From positions 124,001 to 188,000 of the forward strand of contig JANTUC010000014.1 in NCBI GenBank assembly GCA_026873275.1: a stretch of DNA of 64,000 nucleotides, given 5' to 3'. Positions within the stretch are counted from its first letter, which is position 1. Every line of letters starts with the position of its first letter. This DNA comes from Pseudopithomyces maydicus. Its lineage: Eukaryota; Ascomycota; Dothideomycetes; Pleosporales; Didymosphaeriaceae. Of this stretch, positions 35,274 to 47,847 are shown in pieces. Under the pieces are notes generated by a model, which worked only from the letters and a program-made list of their open reading frames with translations, did no database searches and was not told the DNA's origin. A program made the position numbers and the translations under genes.

Positions 35274-37004
35274 GGCTGATTTGGTGATTTACTGTCTATG
35301 TAGAATCAGTGCGAGGATGAGAGGTGGAGCATATAGTTATTAAAGCTGTGGATATTGTGATATTGCTTTTCTTGAATACCCTATATTTCTCGAGGGAGTC
35401 GGTGGTGAGGGATAGCCGGCGAGGGTCTTGCGAGGCTGGCAAGGGTGTGGTGTAGACCTTTGTGATGCTGGATGTGTACTTAGCGTTTAGCAAAGTCGCC
35501 ACTCTAGGCTGAACATTGAGCAGGTGGTACGAGTTTTGGGATCATCATATCACAACACCGGTATCTTCTTTGCAAACTATGAAATCGACTACATCGCACC
35601 TACTGCTCATTCAAACTAGGCGTAATTTAGCCGGATTGTAACCGTTGGGCAGAAATTAGCGTTGAAGGTTCGGGCTTGTTACATGTGGTGTCCTCATTTT
35701 GACCGGTGAAGCAAGACGTTGTGCACGAACACAGCCACACAACACCTTGCTCACTTCCAGTTCTTTCAGCATTTTCTATTCTAAGAAACAAGATGTGCTG
35801 TTTGACATGGGTGTCGTTCCACATTCTCTTCGAACCAGTAACCCTTGAGAGCTACCCCTCACGCCTAATCAGATCAGTTCTCTGTATTCGAGCTGGGCTA
35901 TAGCAGAACATGCCTCATTGGCAGAATTCCCAGGTAAAACCTTCTGAAGTATGACGGCATCTGCGGTGCTCATAAAAGCCATGTATTGGATTTATACTCC
36001 GTGGGAACTCGCCCCACACACATGCTCCGCTTCCCGAACTACGTCAGCATAAAGAATACTATCGAAGAGGAAGAGTGCCAGGATAAGCTATGGCTGACAT
36101 CGTAATGGTCTAAGTCTCATAGACTCCGAATGATGGTACACAAGGGGTCGAGAAATCGAGGAAGGCGGGCTAGGCTGAAATCGTGAATGATACATCGGCC
36201 GCCCTAAAGCGCACTAGTTACGGATAACGAACACAAGTTTCCAAGGAAGCAACAATATTGGGAGCACGAGTCACCCATACTGTAACCTCAACAAAGTGCT
36301 GTTGCCTAAAAATGGATACCAAAATGCTGGGATAGGGATACCTAGCCTGGCTACAATACACTGGGATTATGATAATATTGAATAGAATGATGTTTTAATT
36401 CAAGCGTAAAGTATTGCAAACCAGCCAGTCTTGTTGTACCAAGAGAGTATGAGTTTTCAGAATGATCAAGGTGACCGTAGCGCCATATTGGGGCAAACTT
36501 CGATTAATATTGGAAAGTCGGATTCTCTTCTCAAGATTGAATTTTAATATATTCCCGGCAAGTTGTGGGAGCATTGAAGTCAAAAATAGATTGCAGTGCG
36601 CTCACGAACACTGACTGGTCAGGACCCATACTGTGCAGCCGTGCACGAACATAGCCATCAGTAACAGCAATTCTGATTCTAGCGTTTTTTTTTAACGTTG
36701 CCTTATGTCTTGTGTTAGGGCAATATCTAGATATTTAAAGCTTGTTGAGCGGGCAACGCATACGATGAACCATCGCGAACATTTCGAGACGCAGTCTAGC
36801 GTACGGCAACATCCACCATCGCAACGCCTTCAAGTATTCGTTGCTACTCTTGCAACTACTAGGGCACGACATTTCTGATCGAGAGAATCTTGTTTCCTGC
36901 TTTTCCGAGGCCTTAGCACTTGTTTCTAAATCAAGTAGCACCTGAGCTCTAGCCGATCCAGCTATAGATTACAGATTCCACAGAGACACAACAAGGTGAT
37001 TTTC
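35274..37004. other. Gene-poor accessory intergenic region
   Basis: 1.7 kb between the orphan gene and the NLR-like gene. Lower GC, no convincing frame; no transposon hallmark seen. Confidence 0.5.
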
Positions 37005-40000
37005 ATGTCGAGTCTCTCGGGCAGAGCATTCTTGTCTCCGCCGACAGATAGCAATGTTGGCGGTAGGACGCAAGAGCCTCATCCGCTTCAAATAACACCA
37101 TCAACACTACCCGAAATATTCGACATCGGAATAACAACTATATGGGCCCCAGAAGACAGTGCCAATATTGAGGCGGACATATGCTTCATTCACGGATTGG
37201 GTGGGCATCCATTGACGACTTGGCAATACAAAACTCGCCAAGAGAAGAAGGATATGATCACCCGTGTCATGCAATATTTACGCCGAAAATTGCGAAACGA
37301 CAAAACTGATTGGACAGGAGATGGTGTGAGAGTAGAGGGAATATCAGCATGCTATTGGCCATTTGATCTGCTCCGGAAGGACTTCCAAAATATCCGCATT
37401 CTATCATACGGATACGATTCAAACCCTACGCACTGGTACAGGGGAAGCACTACCCAAATGACAATCGATCAACATACACAAACCTTACTCCAGAAGGTCA
37501 GCGATTATAGGGAAGGGTGCCCAGCTAGACCGATCATTTTTGTCGCCCATAGCCTTGGTGGCATTCTCGTAAAGAATCTCTTGATAGAATCACGTAAATA
37601 TGGTAACTTGGACGGCAACTCTGCATTGCACGACATTTACACTTGTTGTCATGCAATTGTCTTTTTTGGGACTCCGCATAGAGGAGCTAGCTCCGCGGAG
37701 CTCGGCAGCATGGTCGCCAATGCCGTTGGAGTGCTTCCTGTCGGACCCAGCATCTACAAAGGTATACTTAAAAATCTTCAGCCTGATAGCGAAAAGCTTG
37801 TGTCAATTATGAAGGATTTCAATGACATTCTTGCGAGGAACGTTCCAGCTCCCGAGAGGATACAAGTTTACAGCTTTCGTGAGGGAAAGGGCTATGCTAA
37901 AATCAGCATGTTTGATCACAAGGTACTCTAAAATTGCTATGCATGATTAAGTAACTTTCTAAATCATCCGTAATCAGGTGGTCCCAGACGGCTCTTCGAC
38001 CTTCGACATCAATCGAGCAATCGAGCGAAGCTCGTTCATTCCTGAGAATCATATGGATATGTGTCGGTTTAAGACCCATTCTGACTCGGGATACGTCGAC
38101 TTCAAAAATGCTTTATCCACCTACCTGGGGGCAATCAAAGAAAGAAAAAGGCTCACAACAGCGCCGGTAGGGCAAGATGTTCTTGAAGAGAAGGATATGA
38201 AAGGTCTGTAAGATGAGCGACTATGAGTTCGCAAGCCAATAGCATCTTACTATCCATTCTGACGACTGTTTTAGACATAATCAACAGTCTGGACTTCCAC
38301 GAACGTATGGTCCTAAAATATCGGCTTGAGGAGATCGAAACCCAAAAAGAAACCTTTGAGTGGATCTGGACCTCGGAGTTCAAATCCTGGCTAGAATCCA
38401 GTACGTCTCTTTTCTGGATATCCGGAAAACCTGCCAGCGGGAAGTCGACATTAATGGCGCACATTTCGTCAAACAAGCAGGTCTCAAAGCTCCTCAGATC
38501 CTCCTTGGACGAGGAATGGAAAATCTTATACCATTTCTTTGACTTCCGCGCTGGCGACGGAATGAGAAACAATATCGATGGCCTGCTTCGGACATTAGTC
38601 CTTCAGCTATGCAAATGCTTCTTGGAATGCAGAAATCAGGTGGCTTTGTGGTTCAGCAAGTCAGATTGGGACAAGCAAACCCAACATTGGCCTCGTGCTG
38701 ATCTCCGATCAGCTCTCGAAATTGCTCGGAAAGCCGCCCCTTCCCCCATCTTACTACTTATCGACGGCTTGGATGAGTTTCAGGGTGATCATCAGGGACT
38801 TTGTTGTTTCCTCAGAGAACTGGCCTCTCCGAGATCGAAAGTTTGCGTCGCAAGTCGTCCCGATCCTACCTATTCGCAGTACTTTGAAAATGACAGCAGC
38901 ATCAAGATGGATAGGTTGAATGAGCCGGGTATTCGATCATTCACGGGACATCTATTAAGCGACTTCCGCATTTCGGCAGACGGCACTCATGACCAAAGAG
39001 ATTTCGATTTTGTCCAGGAAATTACATCACGTGCCAATGGTGTCTTTTTGTGGGCCCGCTTTGCTGTCACAGAAATTGTGGATGGAAAATCACGAGGTGA
39101 AATGGCGATGCAACTACAAGAAAGATTGGATCAGATCCCTGATGATTTGAAAGACATTTACTCGAGGATATTCAAAAGAATGACTGCCTTAGAGAAAATA
39201 TATACCAGCCACGTTTTGTTGATTGTTCTATATGCGATACGTGCATTGTCAGTACAACAAATGTATGTCGCCATGTCGATGCACTCATTTTCCGGGACAT
39301 ACCCAACTTTGCAATGGCCATCAATACCCGCGAAACCGAACTATAGTGCATTCTGCAAGAGAATTTTGGCAAGCTCTGGTGGTCTTCTTGAAATCCTTGA
39401 CAAAAAGAGAAATAGCTCAGAGGTGGAAGATCTTTCGAGCCAAAAGGCTTTCGGGAGAAGCGGAATCGACTCAAATTTGGAAGCGAGTAGGCATAAAATA
39501 GTTCAAATTATACACAGAACTCTGAAGTCGTATTTAGAGGAACATGGTTGGGTGGATTTAGGAATCGATGGAACCGAGCTTGTTCAACCGCATTACCACA
39601 TGATCAGAGTTTGCACGAGACTGTTACAATCAGAGTACAGTGAGCTTGAGTCTCAGTCTTTGAAACGTATGAATGTTCAGAGTCCACCATATTTAGCTTT
39701 GGGAGATCACAAACCCGCCACGGAATCCCAAGCGGTATCCGACCGTCTTGCCTTTTATGAGCAAGTACTTAAGAAGCAAAATTCAGCAGACACTGTTCAT
39801 GACCTTTTGATCTATGCCATACAGCAGCTTCCAACACACGCATACAAATTTGAGGAAAATACGAAGGTTTCCTCCTACGAATTGCTGAAGGATATTCTGA
39901 CCGATGCGTACGCACACGCTCATGTTCGGTTATCCAATCGACATAGTTGTGACTACTGCTCGAACCTCAGGCCAGACACGGATATTAAACGTAACCATCC

Positions 40001-40834
40001 GGATTTGTATAGCTATGTTGATCCTCCGCTTTGCCTTGTGATATCGCACGGGCTGACGCTTTTTTTCATGGAAACCATAAGCCAGAATAACTCAAATGTT
40101 TGGAAGTGTCTGAAACCATCCATGTTCAAAAACTTAGAGCAACAGCTAGAACAGGATCGCATGGCGATCAGGCATATTTTAAGAGGTTTTCAAGATATTG
40201 GCGGACCCGCAGCGCTAGCAGCGCTAGCAGCCCGAGACGCCAATGTACACGACACACGAATCCTGGAAATATGTCTGGAGTTGAATCCTTTCCATGAAAA
40301 GTATATCTTTCGGGAAGCTCTAAAGCATTATCCAGCACGTTTTATCCAGGTTCTATCAGATCACTACAGAAAAACCAGTGGAGATGTTGCACTTGCCTTC
40401 GAGTTCGATGCCATCTTTTGGCGTTTTCCGGAAGAGTTAAATAAACCCCACTGTTACCGGCCTCTGTGGTATATTGCACAACGTTACCCAAGTCTCGAGA
40501 ACGGAAAAATAATCGATTTTTTCTTGGAGCAAGGCGAAGATATAAATGGCCCGTGCGGTCCTACAGGGACTGTTATTCACGCCATCTGCTGGAACGCATT
40601 TCAGAGGCCAGGCTGGCGGAACGTACCCATACTCAAAGAATTCATTAGAAGGGGGCGGATGTCAACGCCCAAGGGCCATATGGTAGACCGTTGGAATATC
40701 TTAGGAAGCTGATGCAAACTCCTGGATACCCCGACAGTAAGCCTGGATGCACAACGGTAATGTTGGTACTGATCGAATTTGGGGCCGTGAATAGGAAGCG
40801 AGATCCTGATGCAAATGTTCCCAGCGTAGAATGA
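37005..40834 (+). CDS. NLR-like protein: SesB-type alpha/beta hydrolase + NACHT + ankyrin
   Basis: Exons: 37005-37922, 37978-38203, 38275-40834; introns of 55 and 71 nt. Restored length 1234 residues. N-terminal alpha/beta hydrolase with 'DICFIHGLGGHPLTTW', nucleophile elbow 'AHSLGGILVK' (Ser about residue 182) and 'VFFGTPHRG' as in SesB/lipase-like NLR effector domains. The NACHT domain has Walker A 'GKPASGKST' (about 431-439), Walker B 'LLLIDGLDEF' (about 541) and sensor 'VCVASRPDP'. A winged-helix/helical region follows, and the C-terminus gives an ankyrin-like segment ('LEQGEDINGPCGPTGTVIHA', then 'GADVNAQG'). The last ankyrin part is reached only if one base is added in the G5 run 40651-40655; as written the frame stops at 40712. 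Family knowledge: such fungal NLRs act in non-self recognition and regulated cell death. Ligand and partner are unknown. The ATG at 37005 is preferred. Confidence 0.85.
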
Positions 40835-42879
40835 ATGCGGTCATGGGAACCCCAAAAAACGGCTGAAGTCAAAGAAGAAATTGATACCCTAGGGTTTAGC
40901 TATTTTAGGTAGATGATTACTTGGACCATTTGAGATGGATGCAGAAGGAGATGAATGAAGACGGAGGCACAGGTGCCTCAGTGCCGCAGTGCTATTGCGA
41001 GTACCGAGACACCTAGCCTTAGTAGATAGTTAATTAAGATACTAAAAATTATAAACTTGAAAAAATTAAATTAAGCGCTAAATTAGTTAAATAATAATTT
41101 AGATAATTAATATAATATATTATCTCGAAATCCCTACCTTCTGTATAATACTTTTTATATTATTATAAAAGGGGTGATAATATTTTATTCTATTATATAT
41201 CTAAATTTAGTTAGCTTATACTCAGCTACTGCTTTTTTAAAACACTTAATATCTAGACTATCGCCACAGCTGAACTCAAATTTGAAAGACGGTTGGGTTA
41301 CCTAACAAGTTATATTTGTGGCTTATCACAATGAAGGTTGGTGGTGCACTGCGTAGGAGCAGTTAATTGAGTCCGCCATGCGTACGCCAGTCTGAGAGAC
41401 TAGGCTTCATCTGGCTTGACGCAGCATCTTTTCTTTTGTGGGAACATGGGGCAGTCCCTCTTGGTTTCATCTAACAACTTTTCATTGAAGATCATTTGGG
41501 TAAAGACAGAGTATGGTAATTGCGACGTTCGATGGCTCGTTCAGTTGTGATGTGCGCTGTGAAATATACTGTACACACACTGCCCTTGCGGCACCGCGAC
41601 TGGCAATCATACTTGTCAGCAAAATTTTCTTTTCCAATCTATCTGAATTGTTAATAAGGAGTTTAGCTAGTGCTACGGCGTAATTTTCTACCAGAATATT
41701 TCGGTTTCTTGAAGGGCTATCTGAGTCGAACGCATTGTGCACTACGGAGGCCCAAATCCGCCAGCAGCTGAGGTTCAACTATTATCTCTTAGTCAGATGC
41801 ATTTTCTCACAGTGTAAGTGAAATGTTAAGAACGCATTATTGCTTCACAGACGTACAATGTCGTACCGTGTTGTTCGGTTCTGCTTTCTCGCTCGCCCAG
41901 TCGGGACGTACGTACATGAGTGGACCTCGATGTTGGATAACTCGGCCCTTGACCGACTTATGCCCACGTTTGCGCCTAAATTACATGTGAGTATAGCAGG
42001 GTATTTATGCGTGACCGTGCGCCGGCGGCATGGTAAGTAAGTATGTATGTACATATGCGGGCCAGCGGCGAGGAGTGCGCATTAGTGGCCTGTAAGCAAA
42101 TCCCGGTTAAAAAGCAACACCACAATTGGGTTCTTCGGTCTTCAAGATATCTTGTGCCAAGCTAGTCTCATTGTATCTTCATTGTCTTCACTTGACTCCA
42201 CAGTGACAATGATGTGCAACGTACGAACACTCTCTTGCATTGATAGTATGATCTAGCTTAGTAGCTACCACCCCTGTTCCGGCCTGTTCCGATCTTCAAT
42301 GTCACAATCACAATATCCGTCATCCTCACTAGCTGAATTGTGATACGTTGCTCAAATGGCTACGGTAGCTGACTCTAGAAGTTGATAACGATACGGCATA
42401 CAAAGTAAATCATGTTAAATCACAAATACCAATTTTTATAAGGTATGAAGTAAGTTCAATAGAAGTTTCAAGGATTTTAAAATTCTTGTGTATTTTAGTT
42501 GTTCTGTTTGATAAAATCTCACAATTGTTTTAGTAGTTGATTTCTCAACTTTTTCCTAGATTCATGTTACTAGTTTAGCGATAATGATTTTTGTATAGTA
42601 TTCTAAATATAGATACGCTACTACATTCTAAGAATGGTATGTATAATGTCACTAGACTAATGCGGTATATTGGAAGTTGGAACAGGGGATCGTCTGATGT
42701 AAGACGACGCCCGTGTCATCACCTCGCGTATGTATAGTTTATTTCCACGGTCCCATCGCATTATCCAATCGTCTCCTGAACACTCCGAATCGTGAAAAGG
42801 AGTAAACAATATCTTTGCACTTTCTGTTATCGAATGCCGACGTATCTCTTCCATCTGTAAAGCGAACAAAGTTTAAATC
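40835..42879. other. Gene-free region with strongly AT-rich core
   Basis: 41030-41260 and 42400-42640 are very AT-rich with TAATTTAG/TTAAAT-type words. No open frame of interest. Consistent with RIP-mutated repeat remnants (inference). Confidence 0.55.
41030..41260. repeat. AT-rich block, possible RIP-mutated transposon remnant
   Basis: Abrupt fall in GC with runs such as ATTAAATTAAG and TAATATAATATATTA. No termini, target-site duplication or coding trace could be seen, so identity is inferred from composition only. Confidence 0.4.
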
Positions 42880-44303
42880 ATGGGAATAAACGACTGGTTA
42901 CAGGACATGGGCTTGTTGCTCGACCACCCTCTACAACGAATGAAGGGGCGTTTCGTGCCTACGCCGCTGCCACCAGCTGGGACCTTCAACGGGCAGACCG
43001 TTCTCATCGTCGGCGCTACAGCCGGCCTTGGGCTCGCAGCTGCGGTGCATTTTGCGAACTTGGGGGCTAGCGTTATCATCACATCGCGCAAAGCATCGAG
43101 GGTTGCTGCCGCGAAACGGCATATCGAAGAGGCCACAGGGCCGTCCCGCAGAGGCGAAATCATATGCCTGGAGGTGGATTTGGAAAGCTACGAGTCGTGT
43201 ATCGGCTTTATGGCGAAGCTGAAAAGCGTTCTTCCTAACCCTGCTGCACTGGACGTAGCGATTGTGAGCGGTGGCATTGTGAATTCTCACTGGGAAGAGA
43301 GCGCTGCGGGATGGTATGTTTTATCCAATTTCTCAATGCGTCCGCACCCACATATCATATATCTAATGCGCAAGTGTTGTAGGGAGAAAACAATACAAAT
43401 CAACACCATTGGCAATGTACTCATAGGGTTACTACTGCTAGGATGGATGCGCGAAGGCGCAGCTCAACGAAAGTCCCCAGCGCATATGACTTTCCTTTCG
43501 TCGCGCGAGCACCTGTATCCTGACATCAACGAGCTGGACAAATGGGCGCAGAAGGAAGACGGTATCCTGCGCCAAGTATCCAGCAAGGAGAACTGGCCGG
43601 GTGGTTTCTGGGATGCAGAGCCCAACTATGCCATTAGCAAGCTTTTGCTCGTGTATGCGATCGAGGAGATGGTTAAGCTGGCTCGGGGACCGGATGGCGA
43701 GTAAGTCATGAACTCCTGTTTCGTTTGATCGCAAGAGAAATTTCTCTCAACTACGTTCTTTACGCAGGTTTCTTGGTCGACTAATATTTTCTCTAGCCCC
43801 CTAGTCATTATCAACAGCGTGTGCCCTGGTATGGTCGCAACAGATATCGGCCAGGCCATCTCCTCTCGATCGTGGTTCCATCATCTTGTGGTCTACTTGA
43901 CTATACTCATCACCGCCAAGTCAGCGGATTCTGGCGCCAGGATCCTTCTCGACGCCGCTCTGAAGCCCAAAGAGAATCATGTGAGTACAATCGTAATTGC
44001 GCATAATCATTTCGCTCTTTAGCGACAAAGTTTCCCTTCTCTCAAAACATTATACCTTACTAATAATGTTTCCAAGGGGGAATTCTTCAACTACTGGCTG
44101 ACGCCCGCCGAGTACGAACAGTATGTTATCGAGTAAATAAACAAAGTGCCGAATTGATACTAATGAATCGCTATAGCAAAGCGGCAGTTGTAATCAACGG
44201 TGAGAAGGCGAGGAGATTACAAAAACAACTTTGGAGGGAGATTGTTCAAGAGTTGAAAGCCAATGTGCCGGAAGCCACCAATGGTATAAATTCAGTGCAG
44301 TAA
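42880..44303 (+). CDS. Short-chain dehydrogenase/reductase (SDR)
   Basis: Five exons: 42880-43313, 43383-43700, 43797-43980, 44077-44120, 44177-44303; sum 1107 nt, 368 residues, no frame break. Rossmann motif 'VLIVGATAGLGLAAAVHFA' (TGxxxGxG variant with VGA), acidic 'EVDLESY', 'SGGI' in the NAG position, and catalytic Y-x-x-x-K in 'YAISKLL'; 'VCPGMVATDIGQA' follows, as in SDRs. It acts as an NAD(P)H-dependent carbonyl reductase or alcohol dehydrogenase, probably cytosolic or membrane-associated through a C-terminal hydrophobic stretch ('HHLVVYLTILITAKS'). It converges on the PKS relic only 69 bp away, so a former role in tailoring a polyketide is plausible but unproven. Confidence 0.85.
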
Positions 44304-44371
44304 GCCATGCTGGAGTGCATTAAGAATAATTAATAGAATGATTTAATATCCATGAAATCTTCACATTAGCC

Positions 44372-45560
44372 TTACGTTTTTTTATTCTCATATTTGCGAG
44401 CCATCGATTCGATGTGGAAAGCGTCCTCCTGTCCACCATCTATCTCGGTTGGGGCTTCCTGTTCGTACTTGACATGGATAGTACATTTATTGCAGGCTCT
44501 CCAGTATCTTTCCGTGTATGAGAATATTTCAATCTGAAATCTATTGGATGATTTCTCAGATTGTTGTTGCAATGGATAGAGATGTGTCATGACCTCGGTA
44601 GCCTGTCCCGGGGTGATAATAATTGGACTCATGAATGTGGCTTCCTTGATATGGTAGCCCATGATAGCTCGGTCAATGCCAACAGTTTGCTTAGCAGCTT
44701 CGACAGCCATAGCAATGGAACCCACTGCAGGGAAAACGATGGTGTTATCTACCACATGATCCGCAATCCAAGGGACCTCCTCAACCTTGAGCATTTTGCG
44801 CCAACGCGGGCGCAGTAGATTCCAGTCGCTCGTACGTAGACCTAAAAGACTATGCGACGGCTCTTCTTGGAGTCGCCAATCACGGCTGATTCTGGACTCA
44901 TGCCAGTATGTCAGGGACTTATCGAACGGGTAATTGTTTGAACTGTTGATACATGCAACAGAAACGCGTCCCAGAGGTGATGCTTTGGCCAAAAAGGACT
45001 CAGCTTCAGATTCCGCAAGATTCAGACATCATTGCTCCTGGATGCAGCGCAGATCTTGCGGCTATACGACCAGCGACTCGGCCTCTGTGAAAAGCCGCTT
45101 TACAGGCGGAGCGGAGGGATAGCGCTCCTACAGTATATGCCGCTGCAATTTCCCCCGACGAATGGCCAACTACAACATTCGGAAAGATGTTGAAATTTTC
45201 CAACAACTCGACTAGAGCTATCTGAATTGCTGTACACAGCGGCTGGCTGAATTCTGGGCTATCAATGTGTCCTTGGTCCCTGAGTTCATCTAGTATGTCT
45301 CAAATTAGCGGATGCGGTTATAGGCCATCAACCAAGCTTTGTACTTACCGAAGAGCGACCACTCAGCTCCTAGTTCCTTGAAGACATTATCTATTTCCGA
45401 AAGCATAGCCTTGAATTTCGGGTAGCGAAGCAGATCTATTCCCATGTTGACATACTGCGCGCCCTGTCCCGTGAAGACGAAGGCAGCTCCAACATCACGT
45501 GACGCGCGCCCGCCCGGCATGTCGAAGTAGAGAGATTCAAGACCTCTGGTGCCCCATGGC
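44372..45560 (-). pseudogene. Relic of a highly reducing polyketide synthase (AT and DH fragments)
   Basis: Minus strand, reading from about 45560. The start of a malonyl-acyltransferase ('AAFVFTGQGAQYVNMG') is split by a good 59-nt intron (45348-45290). The AT nucleophile '[19 protein letters not shown]' follows, up to 'ALHPGAMM'. A +1 frame change near 45020 then leads to '[14 protein letters not shown]' and 'VSVACINSSNN', and the text jumps straight to 'YPFDKSLTYWHESRISRDWR' and the dehydratase N-terminus ('VPWIADHVVDNTIVFPAVG'). Missing: the ketosynthase, the central and C-terminal AT, most of DH and everything after it (MT, ER, KR, ACP). The frame ends at 44372. Unlike the other breaks in the window this one has the opposite sign and comes with large deletions, so I call a true pseudogene. 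Confidence 0.85.
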
Positions 45561-46065
45561 TGTCCATAACAGCGAAAGACCTCTAACCCATATGAGAACG
45601 CCTTTCAGCAAGCGTGTAGCTAGATCAAGCATGAGTTCCCGCTCTCATAATGCTGTTTCTAGATTCTACAAATAGGGGGATTCTTCATCGCTCCAAGAAC
45701 AGCAAGTTTCGGTGCGGTTTCAAGGAACCAAAATGAAACAATCATCCGGAATGAATGTAGAAATATGTAGGCCTGAGGATCTGAATACTAGGTCTCGTCA
45801 TGTCACACGTATCACATAAGATTGTCGATTTTGCAAGGCGATCGCCCCGCCAAGCGTGATGGTCTGTGTGTACTTCCATCTACAATAGTATATGGGCGTT
45901 TCTTGCCAACTCCGAAGGAATTGGTACGCCTGGATAGCCTGACAGAATTAGTATAAAAGTTTACCGAGATTCAATTGAAATAATGATAGTCTTCCACAAC
46001 TTCAGTTTCAATTTGTTTCTATATAGTCATAAAATTCTACTACTTACAAACTGATTTTCATCTTT
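45561..46065. other. Divergent intergenic region between PKS relic and carboxylesterase
   Basis: No ketosynthase trace could be read here beyond a few codons before 'GLESLYFDMPGG'. Presumed esterase promoter. Confidence 0.5.
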
Positions 46066-47847
46066 ATGTTCGACATGAGGCGCATACTACAACCCTTTAC
46101 CCTCGCAGCAACTCTATTTAGTTTAGGGGCCGTTATCCAAGTCCCGGCCTGCGTCGCTACAGAAACAACAACTATTCTGCTCCCTGCTGGTACTGTCATT
46201 GGATCTGTAGGGGACGATGGCGTCGAATACTTCCGTGGCATTCCCTTTGCCGAACCTCCGATTGGTCCTCTAAGACTAAGGCCACCAGTACGCCTTCAAA
46301 ATTTTACTTCTGGTTCTTTCCAGGCAACTGGCGTCGGCCCTGCATGCCCCCAGATGACAGCGATAGACTCTACGCCTCTTTTTCTTGATGCTATTACTCT
46401 ACCCGGCGTCGAGCAAACCCTGAAATTCGGATCTGCATTAGGTGACGAAACCGAGGACTGTCTCACTATCTCCGTGATGCGACCGCAGGGCACGCTTCCT
46501 GATGCAAATCTCCCTGTTCTCTTTTGGATATATGGCGGAGGCTTCGAGACAGGCAGTCCACAGATGTACAACGGATCGATACTTATCCCCGAATCGGTAT
46601 CTCAAGGAAAGCCTATAATTCTCGTGGCCGTAAACTATCGCCTTGGGGCCTTCGGATTTCTTGGAGGGAAAGAGGTGCTAGCTGATGGGGCTGCAAATCT
46701 GGGCCTGCTTGACCAGCGTATGGGTCTAGAGTGGGTAGCGGACAATATTGCAGCTTTTGGGGGCGACCCTGACGCTGTTACAATATGGGGTCAAGGCGCT
46801 GGTGCGATGAGTGTTTTTGACCAACTCGCATTATTCGACGGAAGTATTTACTACAGATATCGCCCTGTGTTCCAAGGGGCAATCATGAGCAGTGGGAGCA
46901 TATCACCTACTGAACCAGTGGACGGCGCAAGAGCCCAGGAGATCTTTGACACGGTGGTCGAAAAGACTGGATGCGCGTCAGCGACCGATTCAGCCAAACT
47001 CGAATGTCTGCGATATCTCGATTACGATACATTTGTGACTGTAGCGAACAGTGTTCCAACGTATCTAGGCTACAACTCCCTAGCATTCAGCTACGCTCCA
47101 CGGCCAGATGGCCGTATTCTCACTGCTAGCCGGGAAGATCTTGCCCAGAAAGGGAGATTGGCGAGAGTTCCGATGATCATCGGCAACCAGCAAAACGAGG
47201 TACTTAAAAAGCTGCCATTCGCCTTCATTTATGGTAGTGATAACTAATGAGTGTTGTAGGGAACTATTTTTGCACTACTCGAATCTAACATCACCACTCA
47301 GTGTGCCTTGGTCTCTTATCTCAACGACGTTTTCTTTCGCAACAGTACTAGAGACGAGATCAAGGGTTTAGTTGACACCTACGCCGATATCCAGAATAGC
47401 TCTGCTGATACCGGTGTCTCTCGTCACATCTACCCAGAGTTTGAGCGTCTTGCTACCATTCTAGGCGATTGGGAGTTTAATTTTATGTCGCGGTTTTTTC
47501 TGGAAAACCTCCCTGAAACGATTCCCGCATGGTCCTATCTATCCACTTACGCAGAAGATACTCCAATTCTTGGGACATATCATGCTACCGATCTTCCAAA
47601 CATATTTTACAACACCAATAACGTCAGTACGTCTATCAGGGCTTCATGGATTTCTTTCGTCAATTCCTTGGATCCTAATAACTATACACCCACTACGCCC
47701 ACCGGGTACTTGACTCATTGGTCAACATGGCAAGAGAAGAAGCAGTCATTGGAGTTTGGATCTCAATCTACTACTCTCATGGACGACAATGCTAGATCTG
47801 CAAGCTATGAGTACATTCGTACTCGTCTAGCGACGTTGCGTCTATAA
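46066..47847 (+). CDS. Secreted type-B carboxylesterase/lipase-like protein with altered nucleophile
   Basis: Exons 46066-47199 and 47260-47847 (60-nt intron, branch CTAAT-type, GTTGTAG acceptor); 573 residues. A signal peptide/anchor lies at about residues 5-27 (a second ATG is at codon 4). Family motifs: 'FRGIPFAEPPIGPLRL', 'EDCLTISVMRP', oxyanion 'WIYGGGFETGS', 'ANLGLLDQRMGLEWV', and 'GTYHATDLPNIF' with the catalytic His. The nucleophile elbow, normally G-x-S-x-G, reads 'WGQGAGAMSV': codon 46795-46797 is GGC (Gly244). If correct, the protein cannot work as a serine hydrolase. No frame break and good conservation elsewhere argue against an old pseudogene. Located between the PKS relic and the methyltransferase. 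Confidence 0.87.

Noticed and set aside
38223..38274. In-frame upstream extension of the NACHT exon
   Set aside because: Starts from a non-ATG codon and is removed by a phase-correct intron (38204-38274) that joins the hydrolase to the NACHT domain.
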